Shown piece after piece: positions 50,469 through 60,676 of a stretch of 64,000 nucleotides of DNA. The stretch is from an uncultured Bacteroidia bacterium (GTDB taxonomy: Bacteria > Bacteroidota > Bacteroidia > J057 > CALLMJ01): contig CALLNY010000018.1 in assembly GCA_938005475.1 (NCBI GenBank), forward strand, positions 1 to 64,000, in the 5' to 3' direction. The translations under genes were made by a program, and so were the position numbers. The stretch's first letter is position 1. Each line of letters opens with the position of its first letter. The notes under the pieces are model-generated. The model saw only the letters and a list, made by a program, of their open reading frames with translations. It was not told the DNA's origin and did no database searches.

Positions 50469-51009
50469 GGGCTACCTCCTTTTTATTAGACTCTTTTTCC
50501 TCTTCTTTAATAGTGATAGCACCTGTATTTTTAAGAAGATTTTTTACATTTTCAATATCTTCTTGATTATCTGGTGTATCAATTACCAAAACAAATCTAT
50601 CACTGGTTTGACGGGGGTCTATTAACTTTGCTTCCTTACCTGGATATAAACCGTTAGAAACTAAAAATGCGCCCACAATGCTAAACGAAGCAAATAACAC
50701 GGTAAGTTCAAACATGATAGGAACAAAACTAGGTAAAGCAAAGTGAGGTTTACCTCCAATATTCACAGGCCAGTCTATTACAAGCATATAATACTGCATT
50801 AAAAAAGCTGTCAATGTTCCTAACGCACCAAATCCAAATGCTACATAAGGTAATCTTGAATATTTAATACCAAGTGCATTATCCAAACCGTGTACGGGAA
50901 AAGGAGTATAAGCTTCCTTAATATTTATCCCTTTTTTTCTAATCGTTTTGACCGCATCTAAAAGCACGTGGTCATCATCGTATATTCCGTATATTTCTTT
51001 GGTATTCAT
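50461..51009 (-). CDS. actD: ACIII subunit ActD (DUF3341 membrane protein)
   Basis: GIYDDDHVLLDAVKTIRKKGINIKEAYTPFPVHGLDNALGIKYSRLPYVAFGFGALG. Confidence 0.93.
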   Translation of the reverse strand: MNTKEIYGIYDDDHVLLDAVKTIRKKGINIKEAYTPFPVHGLDNALGIKYSRLPYVAFGFGALGTLTAFLMQYYMLVIDWPVNIGGKPHFALPSFVPIMFELTVLFASFSIVGAFLVSNGLYPGKEAKLIDPRQTSDRFVLVIDTPDNQEDIENVKNLLKNTGAITIKEEEKESNKKEVAHA

Positions 51010-51027
51010 TTTTATTTTAATTTTAAA

Positions 51028-52461
51028 TTAAAATTTTTGATTATCCGGTGAATGTGCAACATTAACATTTAACTCTCCAGAAGCATAGGAATGAGTATTT
51101 TTTTCTTTTGCTTCATCACTGCTTACTTTCATAATGGATTTCACCTCAGCAATAGCAATGACAGGTAATAATCTTGCAAACAATAAGAACAAAGTAAAGA
51201 ATATACCAAAAACACCTATCATAGTCCCCCACTCAACCCATGTAGGATAGTACATCTGCCAACTGGAAGGTAAAAAATCCCTATGTAACGAAGTAACAAT
51301 AATAACATATCTTTCAAACCACATACCCACATTTACGAGTAATGAAATAATAAATACTAATTTCATGTTACTACGAATGGACTTTATCCACATAATTTGG
51401 GGGGAGAATACATTACAGGTAAACATAGCCCAGTAAGCCCACCAATAAGGACCAAAGGCACGATTGATAAAAGTAAAACGTTCATAGATACTACCCGAAT
51501 ACCAAGCAATAAAGAACTCCGTAGTATAAGCTAAACCCACCATAGAGCCCGTGGCAATAACAATTTTACACATTGCATCCATGTGCCCATCAGTTATATA
51601 ATTTTTGAGGTCTAACACTTCACGAGTGATAATCATTAATGTAAGCACCATACCAAATCCCGAAAAAATTGCACCTGCAACGAAGTAAGGTGGAAAAATG
51701 GTGGTATGCCAACCTGGGATAACAGAAGTAGCAAAATCAAATGAAACTATAGTATGAACAGAGAGTACAAGAGGTGTAGCAAGTCCCGCTAAAACTAATG
51801 AAGTAATCTCAAATCTATGCCATGCTCTTGCAGATCCCGTCCAACCAAATGACAAAATACTGTAAATTTTCTTTTGGATAGGATTGGTTACTTTATCTCT
51901 TACTAACCCTAAATCAGGAATTAAGCCTGTGTACCAGAAGATTAAAGACACAGAAAAATAAGTAGAAATAGCAAACACATCCCATAAAAGTGGAGAATTA
52001 AAATTAACCCACAAAGGTCCGTGAGTATTAGGTAAAGGAAGTACCCAGAAAGCGAGCCATGGTCTACCCATATGCAAACCTGGAAATATCGCAGCGCAAA
52101 TTACCGCAAAGATAGTCATCGCTTCTGCCGCACGGTTAATGGACTGCCTCCACCCCTGACGGAACAACAACAAAATAGCTGAAATTAACGTACCTGCATG
52201 ACCAATACCAACCCAGAATACGAAATTTGTAATATCAAATGCCCAACCTACGGTTTTATTCAAACCCCATGTTCCTATACCCGTAAATACGGTATAAGTC
52301 ATACAGCCCAAGCCTACCATCATGACGGTCGCTGAAATTAAAAAAGCAAACCACCATTCCTTACTTGGAGCTGATACTATAGGTTTTAGAACATCATCAG
52401 TTACCTGTGCATAACTTTTTTTTCCTGTAACTAAAGGTTCTCTAATTGGAGATTCTGTCAT
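51028..52461 (-). CDS. actC: ACIII subunit ActC (NrfD/PsrC-like)
   Basis: [64 protein letters not shown]. Confidence 0.95.
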   Translation of the reverse strand: MTESPIREPLVTGKKSYAQVTDDVLKPIVSAPSKEWWFAFLISATVMMVGLGCMTYTVFTGIGTWGLNKTVGWAFDITNFVFWVGIGHAGTLISAILLLFRQGWRQSINRAAEAMTIFAVICAAIFPGLHMGRPWLAFWVLPLPNTHGPLWVNFNSPLLWDVFAISTYFSVSLIFWYTGLIPDLGLVRDKVTNPIQKKIYSILSFGWTGSARAWHRFEITSLVLAGLATPLVLSVHTIVSFDFATSVIPGWHTTIFPPYFVAGAIFSGFGMVLTLMIITREVLDLKNYITDGHMDAMCKIVIATGSMVGLAYTTEFFIAWYSGSIYERFTFINRAFGPYWWAYWAMFTCNVFSPQIMWIKSIRSNMKLVFIISLLVNVGMWFERYVIIVTSLHRDFLPSSWQMYYPTWVEWGTMIGVFGIFFTLFLLFARLLPVIAIAEVKSIMKVSSDEAKEKNTHSYASGELNVNVAHSPDNQKF

Positions 52462-52487
52462 AATGCTTTAAGTTTTAAAATTTATGA

Positions 52488-55478
52488 TTAAACTTTTTGA
52501 TTATCAATTTGATGTCTTACTTTTCCCATGTAACTAATATGCGGATACGTTTTTAACGCCTCAATTACACGATAACTTCTTTCATTGTGATAATATTTCG
52601 CAATTTTACTGTTAGGGTCATTCAAATCCCCAAAGATTATTGCGTTTGCAGGGCAGGCTGTTTGGCAAGCAGTATTTGCGGAACCATCAGGAAGGGGGGT
52701 TCCTGCCACTTTTGCTGATAGTTTAGCCGCCTGTAGCCTTTGTACACAGAAAGAACATTTCTCCATTACTCCTCTTGCCCTTACCACCACATCAGGATTG
52801 AGTACCATCCTTCCTAAATCATCTACAGGATTATAAATAAAGTTTTCATGATTAGTGTAGTCAAACCAATTAAATCTTCTTACTTTGTAAGGACAATTGT
52901 TTGCACAATAACGTGTTCCAACACAACGATTATAAACCTGCTGATTTAAGCCTTCTGAACTATGTGCAATTGCTAAAACAGGACAAACATTCTCGCAAGG
53001 AGCGTTATCACAATGCTGACATAACATCGGTTGAAAGGTTACTTGGGGATTTTCTTCAGGCTGTTCTAAATTTTCTTTGGTTGAAGAATAATATCTGTCT
53101 ATACGTATCCAGTGCATCTCACGACGCATCAAAATTTCTTTTTTACCTACTACTGGAACGTTGTTTTCTGCTTGGCACGCAACAACACACGAACCACAAC
53201 CTACACATGCATTCAAATCTATTGCCATTGCCCAATAATGCCCATTTTTATCGTAATTCTTCCACAATGTTACATATTCAACAGGCTTCTCTTTCTGTAA
53301 CTTAGTAAACTCCGCATGCGTATATTCCCTTAAAATATCCTCACTTCTACCCATTATCGTATGGTGCGTCTGAGTAGCCGCCAACTCGTACTTCTCATCG
53401 GTTTTTTCAATACTAACCGTATTATAAAATAGTCTATTACCATTCGCATACTGAACTAAACCATAGGCATTCGCACCTACGTTATTTCCCGCTTTTCCTG
53501 CGGCTTTTCTACCATAACCTAATGCTACCCCAATAGTTTCGTTAGTCTGACCAGGCTGTACCCAAACAGGCAATTTTACTTTCACAGAACCCGCCGTTAC
53601 ATTTACAACATCATTCGTTCTCAATCCTAATTTGTCTGCAAATGCCTTTCCAATCGTAACATAGTTATCCCAACAAACCTTAGTGATAGGGTCAGGTAGT
53701 TCCTGTAACCAAGGATTATTTGCCGCAGAACCGTCTCCTAAACCTACTTTCACGTAAAGTTGTACTTCCGTTCCCGTAGATTTTATTTCATTGACAGCAG
53801 TTGCCGCACTCTGCAATATTCCCCCTTTAACTTCATACGATTGGGATTCTACTTTCTTTAAACCCGCATAACCACTCTGTAATGATTGTATCCAAAAATC
53901 CTCGAAAGAACCTTTTTCTTTGTTATAAAAATTTTCTTTCCAAAAATCCCGTATATACTGATAGAAAGTTCTTTTATCCTCTAACCATGCCAAAAGCGAA
54001 TCTTGATATTGGCGAGTATCAAATAATTTATTGATGGTAGGCTGCTGCAAGCCCAATACTTCTTGAGACGGTCTTGCATCTGACCATGATTCTAAATAAT
54101 GATTATCGGGAAGAACATAATTACAATGTAAAGCGGTTTCGTCCTTAACCGGAGCAAAGGAAATCTTTGTTTCAACATTTTTAAGTAGTCCTTCTAATTT
54201 GCTCGCATTATAATAATTATAAAGGGGATTGGCATTCACAAATAAAACGGTTTTTACTTTTCCTGCTTCCAAATCTGAAACAAAATTTTCAAAATCTGTA
54301 TCAATTCCCTGGAAGTAATTTAAAGAATTATCTAAATCAATGGTAGCACCATAATTACCTAACATAGCATTGATTCCGTTCACTAAAATTTGAACGTTAG
54401 GATTGTTGGAACCAGAAACTACAATGGATTTACCTTTAGCTTCCACTAATTTTGCTGCGGCAATATCTATATAATTACCAGCTAATTTGACACCGTCTCC
54501 ATTCAAAATAGGCTTACCTAACTGAGAAGCAATTGCATTATATAATGCTAAAATTGCCGCACCTTCTTGGCTAGGCTTCATAGGAATACGTTTATCCGCA
54601 TTTGCCCCTGTCAAAGTCATATTCGTTTCAAATTGAATATGCAAAAGCATTTCTTTCTTATCCAGAAGTCTTTTAGCTTCGGCGTATTTACGTATATTTC
54701 CCGTAGGTGAAAGCCAAGTACCTAAAAAGTCAGCGTTAAATCCTACTATTACATCGCATTTATCAAAATGATAATTAGGTATAGTTTTTTTCCCAAAACA
54801 TTTTTGATTAGCTTCTAATAAACCTGAATAAGAAATAGCGTCATAAGTAACTATTTTCGCTTTAAACTTATCGGCGAACTGATTCATTAAATTCTGCGAA
54901 GAAGGGGAAATCGTTGAAGCCGTAACCAAGTAAATACTTCCTACAGAAGAAGCCAAGGCAGTTTTGATGGCATTATCCACATCCTCCCATTTAGCAGGCT
55001 TATTATCTTTTAAAGGACCTTTTAATCGGTTATTATCATAAAGTGACAACACTGATGCCTGCGAACGAGCAGATGTACCTCCCATAGAAATAGGGGATTC
55101 AGGATTACCTTCAATTTTGATAGGTCTTCCTTCTCTTGTTTTTACTCGAACCGCCACATATTCTAATCCGTCCCAAAACGTTGTAGAATAATAGTTGGGA
55201 ACACCCGGAGTAATTTCATTAGGTTTTACTACATAAGGCAAAGCATATTTAACAGGTGTAGAAGTACAAGCCGCTAAGGTCGCCGCACCAATGCTAAAAC
55301 CTAAATATTTCAAGAACTCTCTTCGGCTAGAAGTTAATGCTGAACTTGCCGCTTGCTCTAATAGTTCATCCACAGGAATATCCCTTTCAAACTCTTTATG
55401 AGCATTCTCTACAAACCCTGGCTCTTGATGTAGTTCTTCTATACCTCTCCAATATTGTTTTTCGTTTGTATATTCCAT
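52488..55478 (-). CDS. actB: ACIII subunit ActB (molybdopterin-oxidoreductase-like + 4Fe-4S ferredoxin domains, Tat signal)
   Basis: 996 aa; SSRREFLKYLGFSIGAATLAAC Tat/lipobox; CVGCGSCVVACQAENNVP; CQHCDNAPCENVCPVLA; CVGTRYCANNCPYKVRRFNW; CSFCVQRLQAAK. Confidence 0.96.
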   Translation of the reverse strand: MEYTNEKQYWRGIEELHQEPGFVENAHKEFERDIPVDELLEQAASSALTSSRREFLKYLGFSIGAATLAACTSTPVKYALPYVVKPNEITPGVPNYYSTTFWDGLEYVAVRVKTREGRPIKIEGNPESPISMGGTSARSQASVLSLYDNNRLKGPLKDNKPAKWEDVDNAIKTALASSVGSIYLVTASTISPSSQNLMNQFADKFKAKIVTYDAISYSGLLEANQKCFGKKTIPNYHFDKCDVIVGFNADFLGTWLSPTGNIRKYAEAKRLLDKKEMLLHIQFETNMTLTGANADKRIPMKPSQEGAAILALYNAIASQLGKPILNGDGVKLAGNYIDIAAAKLVEAKGKSIVVSGSNNPNVQILVNGINAMLGNYGATIDLDNSLNYFQGIDTDFENFVSDLEAGKVKTVLFVNANPLYNYYNASKLEGLLKNVETKISFAPVKDETALHCNYVLPDNHYLESWSDARPSQEVLGLQQPTINKLFDTRQYQDSLLAWLEDKRTFYQYIRDFWKENFYNKEKGSFEDFWIQSLQSGYAGLKKVESQSYEVKGGILQSAATAVNEIKSTGTEVQLYVKVGLGDGSAANNPWLQELPDPITKVCWDNYVTIGKAFADKLGLRTNDVVNVTAGSVKVKLPVWVQPGQTNETIGVALGYGRKAAGKAGNNVGANAYGLVQYANGNRLFYNTVSIEKTDEKYELAATQTHHTIMGRSEDILREYTHAEFTKLQKEKPVEYVTLWKNYDKNGHYWAMAIDLNACVGCGSCVVACQAENNVPVVGKKEILMRREMHWIRIDRYYSSTKENLEQPEENPQVTFQPMLCQHCDNAPCENVCPVLAIAHSSEGLNQQVYNRCVGTRYCANNCPYKVRRFNWFDYTNHENFIYNPVDDLGRMVLNPDVVVRARGVMEKCSFCVQRLQAAKLSAKVAGTPLPDGSANTACQTACPANAIIFGDLNDPNSKIAKYYHNERSYRVIEALKTYPHISYMGKVRHQIDNQKV

Positions 55479-55501
55479 GATAGTTTTTTCAAGTTAACAA
55501 A

Positions 55502-56746
55502 TTAATAATGACACTTCGCACATTCAATACCACCCAAATCCGCAACTGTAATCTTGATCTCTTTACCTTCCTGCTTAGCTTTTTCTTTTTTCTCTACCCA
55601 TTCATTATGAACAGTAGTGTAGTAATCATTTTTATTCACATCTACTTCGGTTTGTCTATGACAATTGATACACCAACCCATAGATAAATCACTATATTGA
55701 TACACTTCTTCCATTTCTTCAATAGGTCCATGACATGTCTGACATTGCTGACCTCCTGCAACTACGTGCTGCTGATGATTAAAGTAAACGAAATCTGGTA
55801 AATTATGAATTCTAACCCACTCAACAGGTTTTCCTTGTTCATAGTATTTTTTTATTTTTTCTATTTCTTTGGTACCATATTTAGGACCTTTTTCAATATA
55901 GTTATGACAGTTCATACAGATATTCGCAGAAGGTATTGTAGCGGATTTAGATTTTTCTACACCCACATGGCAATAATTACAAGCAATGCCATACTCCCCT
56001 GCGTGTAATTTATGAGAGAATGCAATAGGTTGGATAGGTTGATATCCTTGATGTAATCCTACACTTCTTGCATAAGAGACTAATTTAGTAGTACCTGCCG
56101 CTAATAAAACAAATGTAATTGAACCTGATATGTATGGATTTCTAACCAAATCTCTCATAGTTTTGATTGCACCAGCCCAAGTATAGGGTTGTTTACCTTC
56201 TCTTGAACGAAGTACGTTAATTAGGATAGCGGCAGCAAAAAGTAATGCTAGCGCAGCAAATACAAGTAGACCTGTTGTAAAAAGCAATAAAAACTTTAAA
56301 GTATCGGTATCAACGGGCGGTTGGGGAGACACTCCACCACCTCCTCCTGCGGACGCCTGATTATCCTGACCACTGCTTGACGCACCTTCTTTTATATACG
56401 CTAAAATATCTCGTATATCATCATCAGATAAATCAGGAAATGCCGTCATCACGGACTTGTTGTACTCATTGAATAATTTAACCGCATAAGCATCCCCCGA
56501 TTTAATAACCTCCGAAGAATTTCTTATCCACTTGATAAGCCATGCTTCGTCTCTTCGTGTTTCTATTCCTGCTAATGCTGGACCTACCACCTTCTTGTCA
56601 ATAGCATGACAAGATGCACAACGCCCATTAAATAACTTTTTCCCATTCTCAACATCCGCTTGTATAAACGAATAATTGAATAACAGTAAAAAAACTATTA
56701 GGGCTTTTTCTATTGCGATTCTTTTTATGATGAATAATGCTATCAT
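55502..56746 (-). CDS. actA: ACIII subunit ActA multiheme cytochrome c with N-terminal monoheme class I cytochrome domain
   Basis: CASCH in N-terminal domain plus CNYCH, CMNCH, CQTCH, CINCH, CAKCH (six CxxCH), separated by Gly-rich linker and TM segment. Confidence 0.95.
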   Translation of the reverse strand: MIALFIIKRIAIEKALIVFLLLFNYSFIQADVENGKKLFNGRCASCHAIDKKVVGPALAGIETRRDEAWLIKWIRNSSEVIKSGDAYAVKLFNEYNKSVMTAFPDLSDDDIRDILAYIKEGASSSGQDNQASAGGGGGVSPQPPVDTDTLKFLLLFTTGLLVFAALALLFAAAILINVLRSREGKQPYTWAGAIKTMRDLVRNPYISGSITFVLLAAGTTKLVSYARSVGLHQGYQPIQPIAFSHKLHAGEYGIACNYCHVGVEKSKSATIPSANICMNCHNYIEKGPKYGTKEIEKIKKYYEQGKPVEWVRIHNLPDFVYFNHQQHVVAGGQQCQTCHGPIEEMEEVYQYSDLSMGWCINCHRQTEVDVNKNDYYTTVHNEWVEKKEKAKQEGKEIKITVADLGGIECAKCHY

Positions 56747-56900
56747 ACTGAAGATACCAATTTCAAAAACGCTGTAAAATTAGATATTTTTTTTCTATTG
56801 CAAATTTTTTCATTATACTTATTTGTACTTTTTTTAAACAACTGAATATTTAGAACCATTCTAAATAAAAAATTCTGATTTACAATATTTTAATAATTCA

Positions 56901-57410
56901 CTAAAACTCTTGGGAATAATAATTTTGTCTAGGAACCTGTACTTTAATGAACCCATGCTTCGTAAGCATATGACAACCATTACAATTCATCAGCATTGCA
57001 TTATAACTCTTATCAAATTCCGAGTAAGCCTTACTTTTTAACTTCTCTTGAAGATCTTTAATTTTAGGATAAAGCATTTCTCGCATTTGTGAAGAAACAT
57101 TAATACCATCTTCCATCTTATTTGCTTTTATTACTTTTTCTACAGTCTCCTCTAATTCCTCTAAATAAAAGTCTGCTAACTCCCAGTTCTGTTTCTTTGC
57201 AGCAAAGTATAACTTCTCCGAATAACGCTGTAAAAACATCATTTTCTCCGCTAATTCAAATTCCTCTTCCTGTTCTTCCCAATCATGAGACGCTTTGTTC
57301 TTTGTAAGTATTTGTGCTTCTAAATTTTTCAATCTCCCATAAAAATAAAAATTACTCAAAAAACTTACCCCCAATAAACCTAAAATTACCAAAATTAAAA
57401 TTTTATTCAT
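56901..57410 (-). CDS. membrane-anchored monoheme cytochrome c (cytochrome c'/class II-like)
   Basis: N-terminal TM helix, charged helical body, single C-terminal heme motif NAMLMNCNGCHMLTKHGF. Confidence 0.8.
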   Translation of the reverse strand: MNKILILVILGLLGVSFLSNFYFYGRLKNLEAQILTKNKASHDWEEQEEEFELAEKMMFLQRYSEKLYFAAKKQNWELADFYLEELEETVEKVIKANKMEDGINVSSQMREMLYPKIKDLQEKLKSKAYSEFDKSYNAMLMNCNGCHMLTKHGFIKVQVPRQNYYSQEF

Positions 57411-57431
57411 AATATTTTAAGGTTTTATCTT

Positions 57432-58745
57432 CTATTTTCTATCCCTTCCAGCAATAACTATGACAAATTCCTTACTATCAAGGTATTTACAAGATAACTC
57501 CAAAACTCTCTCGGGAGTTATGTATTTTATTAAATCTAACGTTTTTTTTAAATGATTAGTTTCAAGACCATTCAACTTTAATAAGGAAAGCATATCCGCA
57601 ACTTGAAAAGGAGTTTCCAATGAAGACAATATACTCCCCATCATGTAATTTTTAACAACCCGCAACTCTTCTTCTTGTACCCTTTCATTTTGTAAAATCT
57701 GTATTTCTTTGTAAATTTCATTTAAAGTATCTTCTACATACTCGTTCGCTACATCCGTAGATATCACAAAATAACCATTTTCTTTCATACCAACAAACCC
57801 GCCATAAATACCATAAGTAAATCCCTTTTCTTCACGTATATTCTTCATTAATCTTGAACCCCAAAAACCTCCTAATAAGGTCCCTAAAACTTGTAACTCT
57901 TCATAATCTTGGTGGTTACGTGCAACCGATAAATGCCCTAGTTTTATTGAGCTTTGCACTGAATTTTCCATCCATTGATAATGCTTACCTACCTCGCTTG
58001 TAGGAGTAATCGTTTTTGATGAAGCAGTATTTTCATTAGTTTTCAAGGTTAATTTTCCAAAGTATTGATTTAAAAGTTGATAGACCACTTCCCCGTCAAA
58101 ATTTCCTGATACAATCCAGTAAACTTGATTTTTGAGTACTTCCTTTTGATAAAAGTCATGGATATGCTCTAACTGTAATGATTGAAAATCTTCTTTGGTG
58201 GCTTTTTTTCCATAAGGATGATTTCCCCATAACTTTTTCAGAAATAGGCGGTTAGCCACAGCATGAGTTTTTTTTTCTTCAATTTCAAGGCTTCTAATAG
58301 CCCTCTGCTGATATATAAACCACTCATTTTCAGGAAAATTGGCTTGAGTATAAACCTCGTATAATAAAGGAATTGTGTTATGAATATGTTTACTAGGAGT
58401 ACTTAAAGTAATAACACTTTGCTCAAATCCTGCTGAACTAGCTATTTCCGAACCATAACTATCCAAAGCTTCTGCCAACTTAGAAGAAGTAAAACGATGC
58501 GTTCCGTCCGTTAAGAGTTTAAAAGTAGCTTGAGCCGCCGCATTTTCTTTCTCATAACAATGCCCTGTCCTAATAATACATTGAACTTCTAAAACAGGAA
58601 TAAAGCCATAAGGTATCAAAATAACTTCTAAACCATTATCCAAATAGGCAGTCTCATATTTCGGGAAGCCTTGATAATGAAAAGGTTTTAATTCAGGTTG
58701 AACGGTTCTATCCAGCATAAGGCATAAATTTAAAGCAATAAGCAA
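57432..58745 (-). CDS. M16-family peptidase-like protein lacking HxxEH
   Basis: NGLEVILIPYGFIPVLEVQCIIRTGHCYEKENAAAQATFKLLTDGT; YWIVSGNFDGEVVYQLLNQYFG; LGTLLGGFWGSRLMKNIREEKGFTYGIYGGF. Confidence 0.9.
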   Translation of the reverse strand: MLIALNLCLMLDRTVQPELKPFHYQGFPKYETAYLDNGLEVILIPYGFIPVLEVQCIIRTGHCYEKENAAAQATFKLLTDGTHRFTSSKLAEALDSYGSEIASSAGFEQSVITLSTPSKHIHNTIPLLYEVYTQANFPENEWFIYQQRAIRSLEIEEKKTHAVANRLFLKKLWGNHPYGKKATKEDFQSLQLEHIHDFYQKEVLKNQVYWIVSGNFDGEVVYQLLNQYFGKLTLKTNENTASSKTITPTSEVGKHYQWMENSVQSSIKLGHLSVARNHQDYEELQVLGTLLGGFWGSRLMKNIREEKGFTYGIYGGFVGMKENGYFVISTDVANEYVEDTLNEIYKEIQILQNERVQEEELRVVKNYMMGSILSSLETPFQVADMLSLLKLNGLETNHLKKTLDLIKYITPERVLELSCKYLDSKEFVIVIAGRDRK

Positions 58746-58771
58746 GCGCTTGCAAATTTTTTACAAATATC

Positions 58772-60547
58772 TTACATTTTAGTAATTTCAATTTCAATTC
58801 TTCGGTTTAAGGCACGTCCTTCTTTGGTTTTATTATCTGCAATAGGTTTGGTATTACCATACCCTACGTAAGTGATACGTTTAGAATCTATCCCCATTTG
58901 CACAAGGTAATCCCGTACCGATTTCGCTCGTGCTTCCGATAGTTGTTTATTAAATTCCTGGGTAGAACCTATATCCGTATGACCACTAATCTGTATTTCA
59001 ATTGTAGGATTGATTTTCATGAACTCCACCAATTTGTCAAGCCCTTCTAATGCGTCAACCGTGATCGTAGAACTGTTCGGAGCAAAATAAATATTACGCA
59101 TTATCGCTTTAGCTTTCAATTTAATAGGAACTAAATATACATTATGTTCATAGTCTTTATTTGGAGCAATCTTAATTTCTTCTTGATAGGGCATAAAACC
59201 AGGTTGTTTCACAAAAATATTGAATGTACCAGCATGTATCGGTAATTTATACGTTCCATTTGTAACTTTTACTACCTTACGAAATTCATCGGTCTTTCCA
59301 AGTTCTTGAATAATCAATTCTACACTTTGAACTGGTTTTGAAAATTCGGTTTCAATCACTTTACCTGTTAAATAATATACTTTGGGGAGAGGCGGAACAT
59401 CAGGCTTGTGAATGTTTTGATGATTATCATGGACTATCTCTTCTTTTTTCTCTTCTATTTTGATTTTTTTGATTTCTATTTTTCGGACAACATGATTCTC
59501 AAAATCGGATACATATAAATTATTAGATAAATCCATACAAATTTCAACGGGTCTATTGAACATAGCGTATTTTGCATCACCATCTTTGTAGCCAGTTTTG
59601 CCCGTTCCTGCAATTACAGAAATCACTTTCTTTTCAACGTCTACTTTAAAAATACAATTAGCACCACCATCCGCAATATAAAAAATATCCATAGGTCCTG
59701 AACAAATCCCTCCTCCTGAGCTGGTTCCATGAAAAAATTGTAACTTTTTTCCTTCTGTGCTATCTTTATAACCTGTAAAATAACGGTCTAAAACTGTTTC
59801 CACTTTTCCGTCCGCTAAAACCCTACGAATCGCTTGATTATCTGAATCTACCACGTATAAATTTCCATATCTATCCAAACACATCCCCACAGGTCCTGAA
59901 AAACGAGCTTCTTTTCCATAGCCATCCTTAAACCCCTCCGTTGGGCTTCCCGCATAAGTTATTACTTTCCCATCATTTAAAATTTTACGAATACAATTAT
60001 TTCTTGAATCTAATACATACAAATTGTCCGTATAATCCACAAAAACTGAAATAGGACAGTTAAACAAGGCTTCTCTTACATTTCCATCTTTGTAACCTTT
60101 TTTACCAGGGACTCCTGCATAAGTTGTTACAACACCATAAGAAGAAATTCTACGGATACAATGATTCCAATAATCAGCTACGTAAATATTTCCATTTTTA
60201 TCCGCACAAACTCCTGTGGGCCAGTCAAATTGGCTATTCATTTGAAAGCCATCTTTATGACCCGCTATTCCATTTCCGCCTATCGTAGTAATTTCCCCGA
60301 AAGTATTTACCTTTCTTACAGCATGGTTATCACTATCACCAATAAATAAATTACCGAATTTGTCCATTCCTATACCATTCGGAGAAGCTAACATCGCAAC
60401 GCCCGTAGACCCATCTTTATAACCTCTTATACCATTGCCTGCATACGTACTAACCTCAATTTTTTCTATGAATTTTACTTGCTGTGTAAATCCATAAGTA
60501 AACCCAATTAGCCACCACGTTATCCCTATTATATTTTGTTTTTTCAT
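58772..60547 (-). CDS. NHL-repeat propeller + carboxypeptidase-regulatory-like domain + OmpA C-terminal domain protein, secreted
   Basis: About six repeats of the form AGxxGxxGYKDGxxxxAxFxxPxGxxxDxxGNLYVxDxxNHxIRKI; VYYLTGKVIETEFSKPVQSVEL; IEIQISGHTDIGSTQEFNKQLSEARAKSVRDYLVQMGIDSKRITYVGYGNTKPIADN. Confidence 0.93.
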   Translation of the reverse strand: MKKQNIIGITWWLIGFTYGFTQQVKFIEKIEVSTYAGNGIRGYKDGSTGVAMLASPNGIGMDKFGNLFIGDSDNHAVRKVNTFGEITTIGGNGIAGHKDGFQMNSQFDWPTGVCADKNGNIYVADYWNHCIRRISSYGVVTTYAGVPGKKGYKDGNVREALFNCPISVFVDYTDNLYVLDSRNNCIRKILNDGKVITYAGSPTEGFKDGYGKEARFSGPVGMCLDRYGNLYVVDSDNQAIRRVLADGKVETVLDRYFTGYKDSTEGKKLQFFHGTSSGGGICSGPMDIFYIADGGANCIFKVDVEKKVISVIAGTGKTGYKDGDAKYAMFNRPVEICMDLSNNLYVSDFENHVVRKIEIKKIKIEEKKEEIVHDNHQNIHKPDVPPLPKVYYLTGKVIETEFSKPVQSVELIIQELGKTDEFRKVVKVTNGTYKLPIHAGTFNIFVKQPGFMPYQEEIKIAPNKDYEHNVYLVPIKLKAKAIMRNIYFAPNSSTITVDALEGLDKLVEFMKINPTIEIQISGHTDIGSTQEFNKQLSEARAKSVRDYLVQMGIDSKRITYVGYGNTKPIADNKTKEGRALNRRIEIEITKM

Positions 60548-60676
60548 GGTTGAAACTTTATTATGTAAAGGTATAAAAATTTCACAAAGTAAATAAGCAC
60601 CTAAATATTAAAATTAGGATAGTAATTCGTTGAAATTCTTTTGAGTTTTACTTTTGAGGCAGTAAATACTGAACTT

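Noticed and set aside
52901-53305. 134-aa plus-strand ORF inside actB
   Set aside because: Antisense to strongly supported ActB ferredoxin-domain codons; low-complexity His/Asn/Leu composition typical of shadow ORFs
58772-60547. NHL repeat region as a DNA tandem repeat
   Set aside because: Repetition is at protein level (degenerate NHL blades), not a nucleotide tandem array
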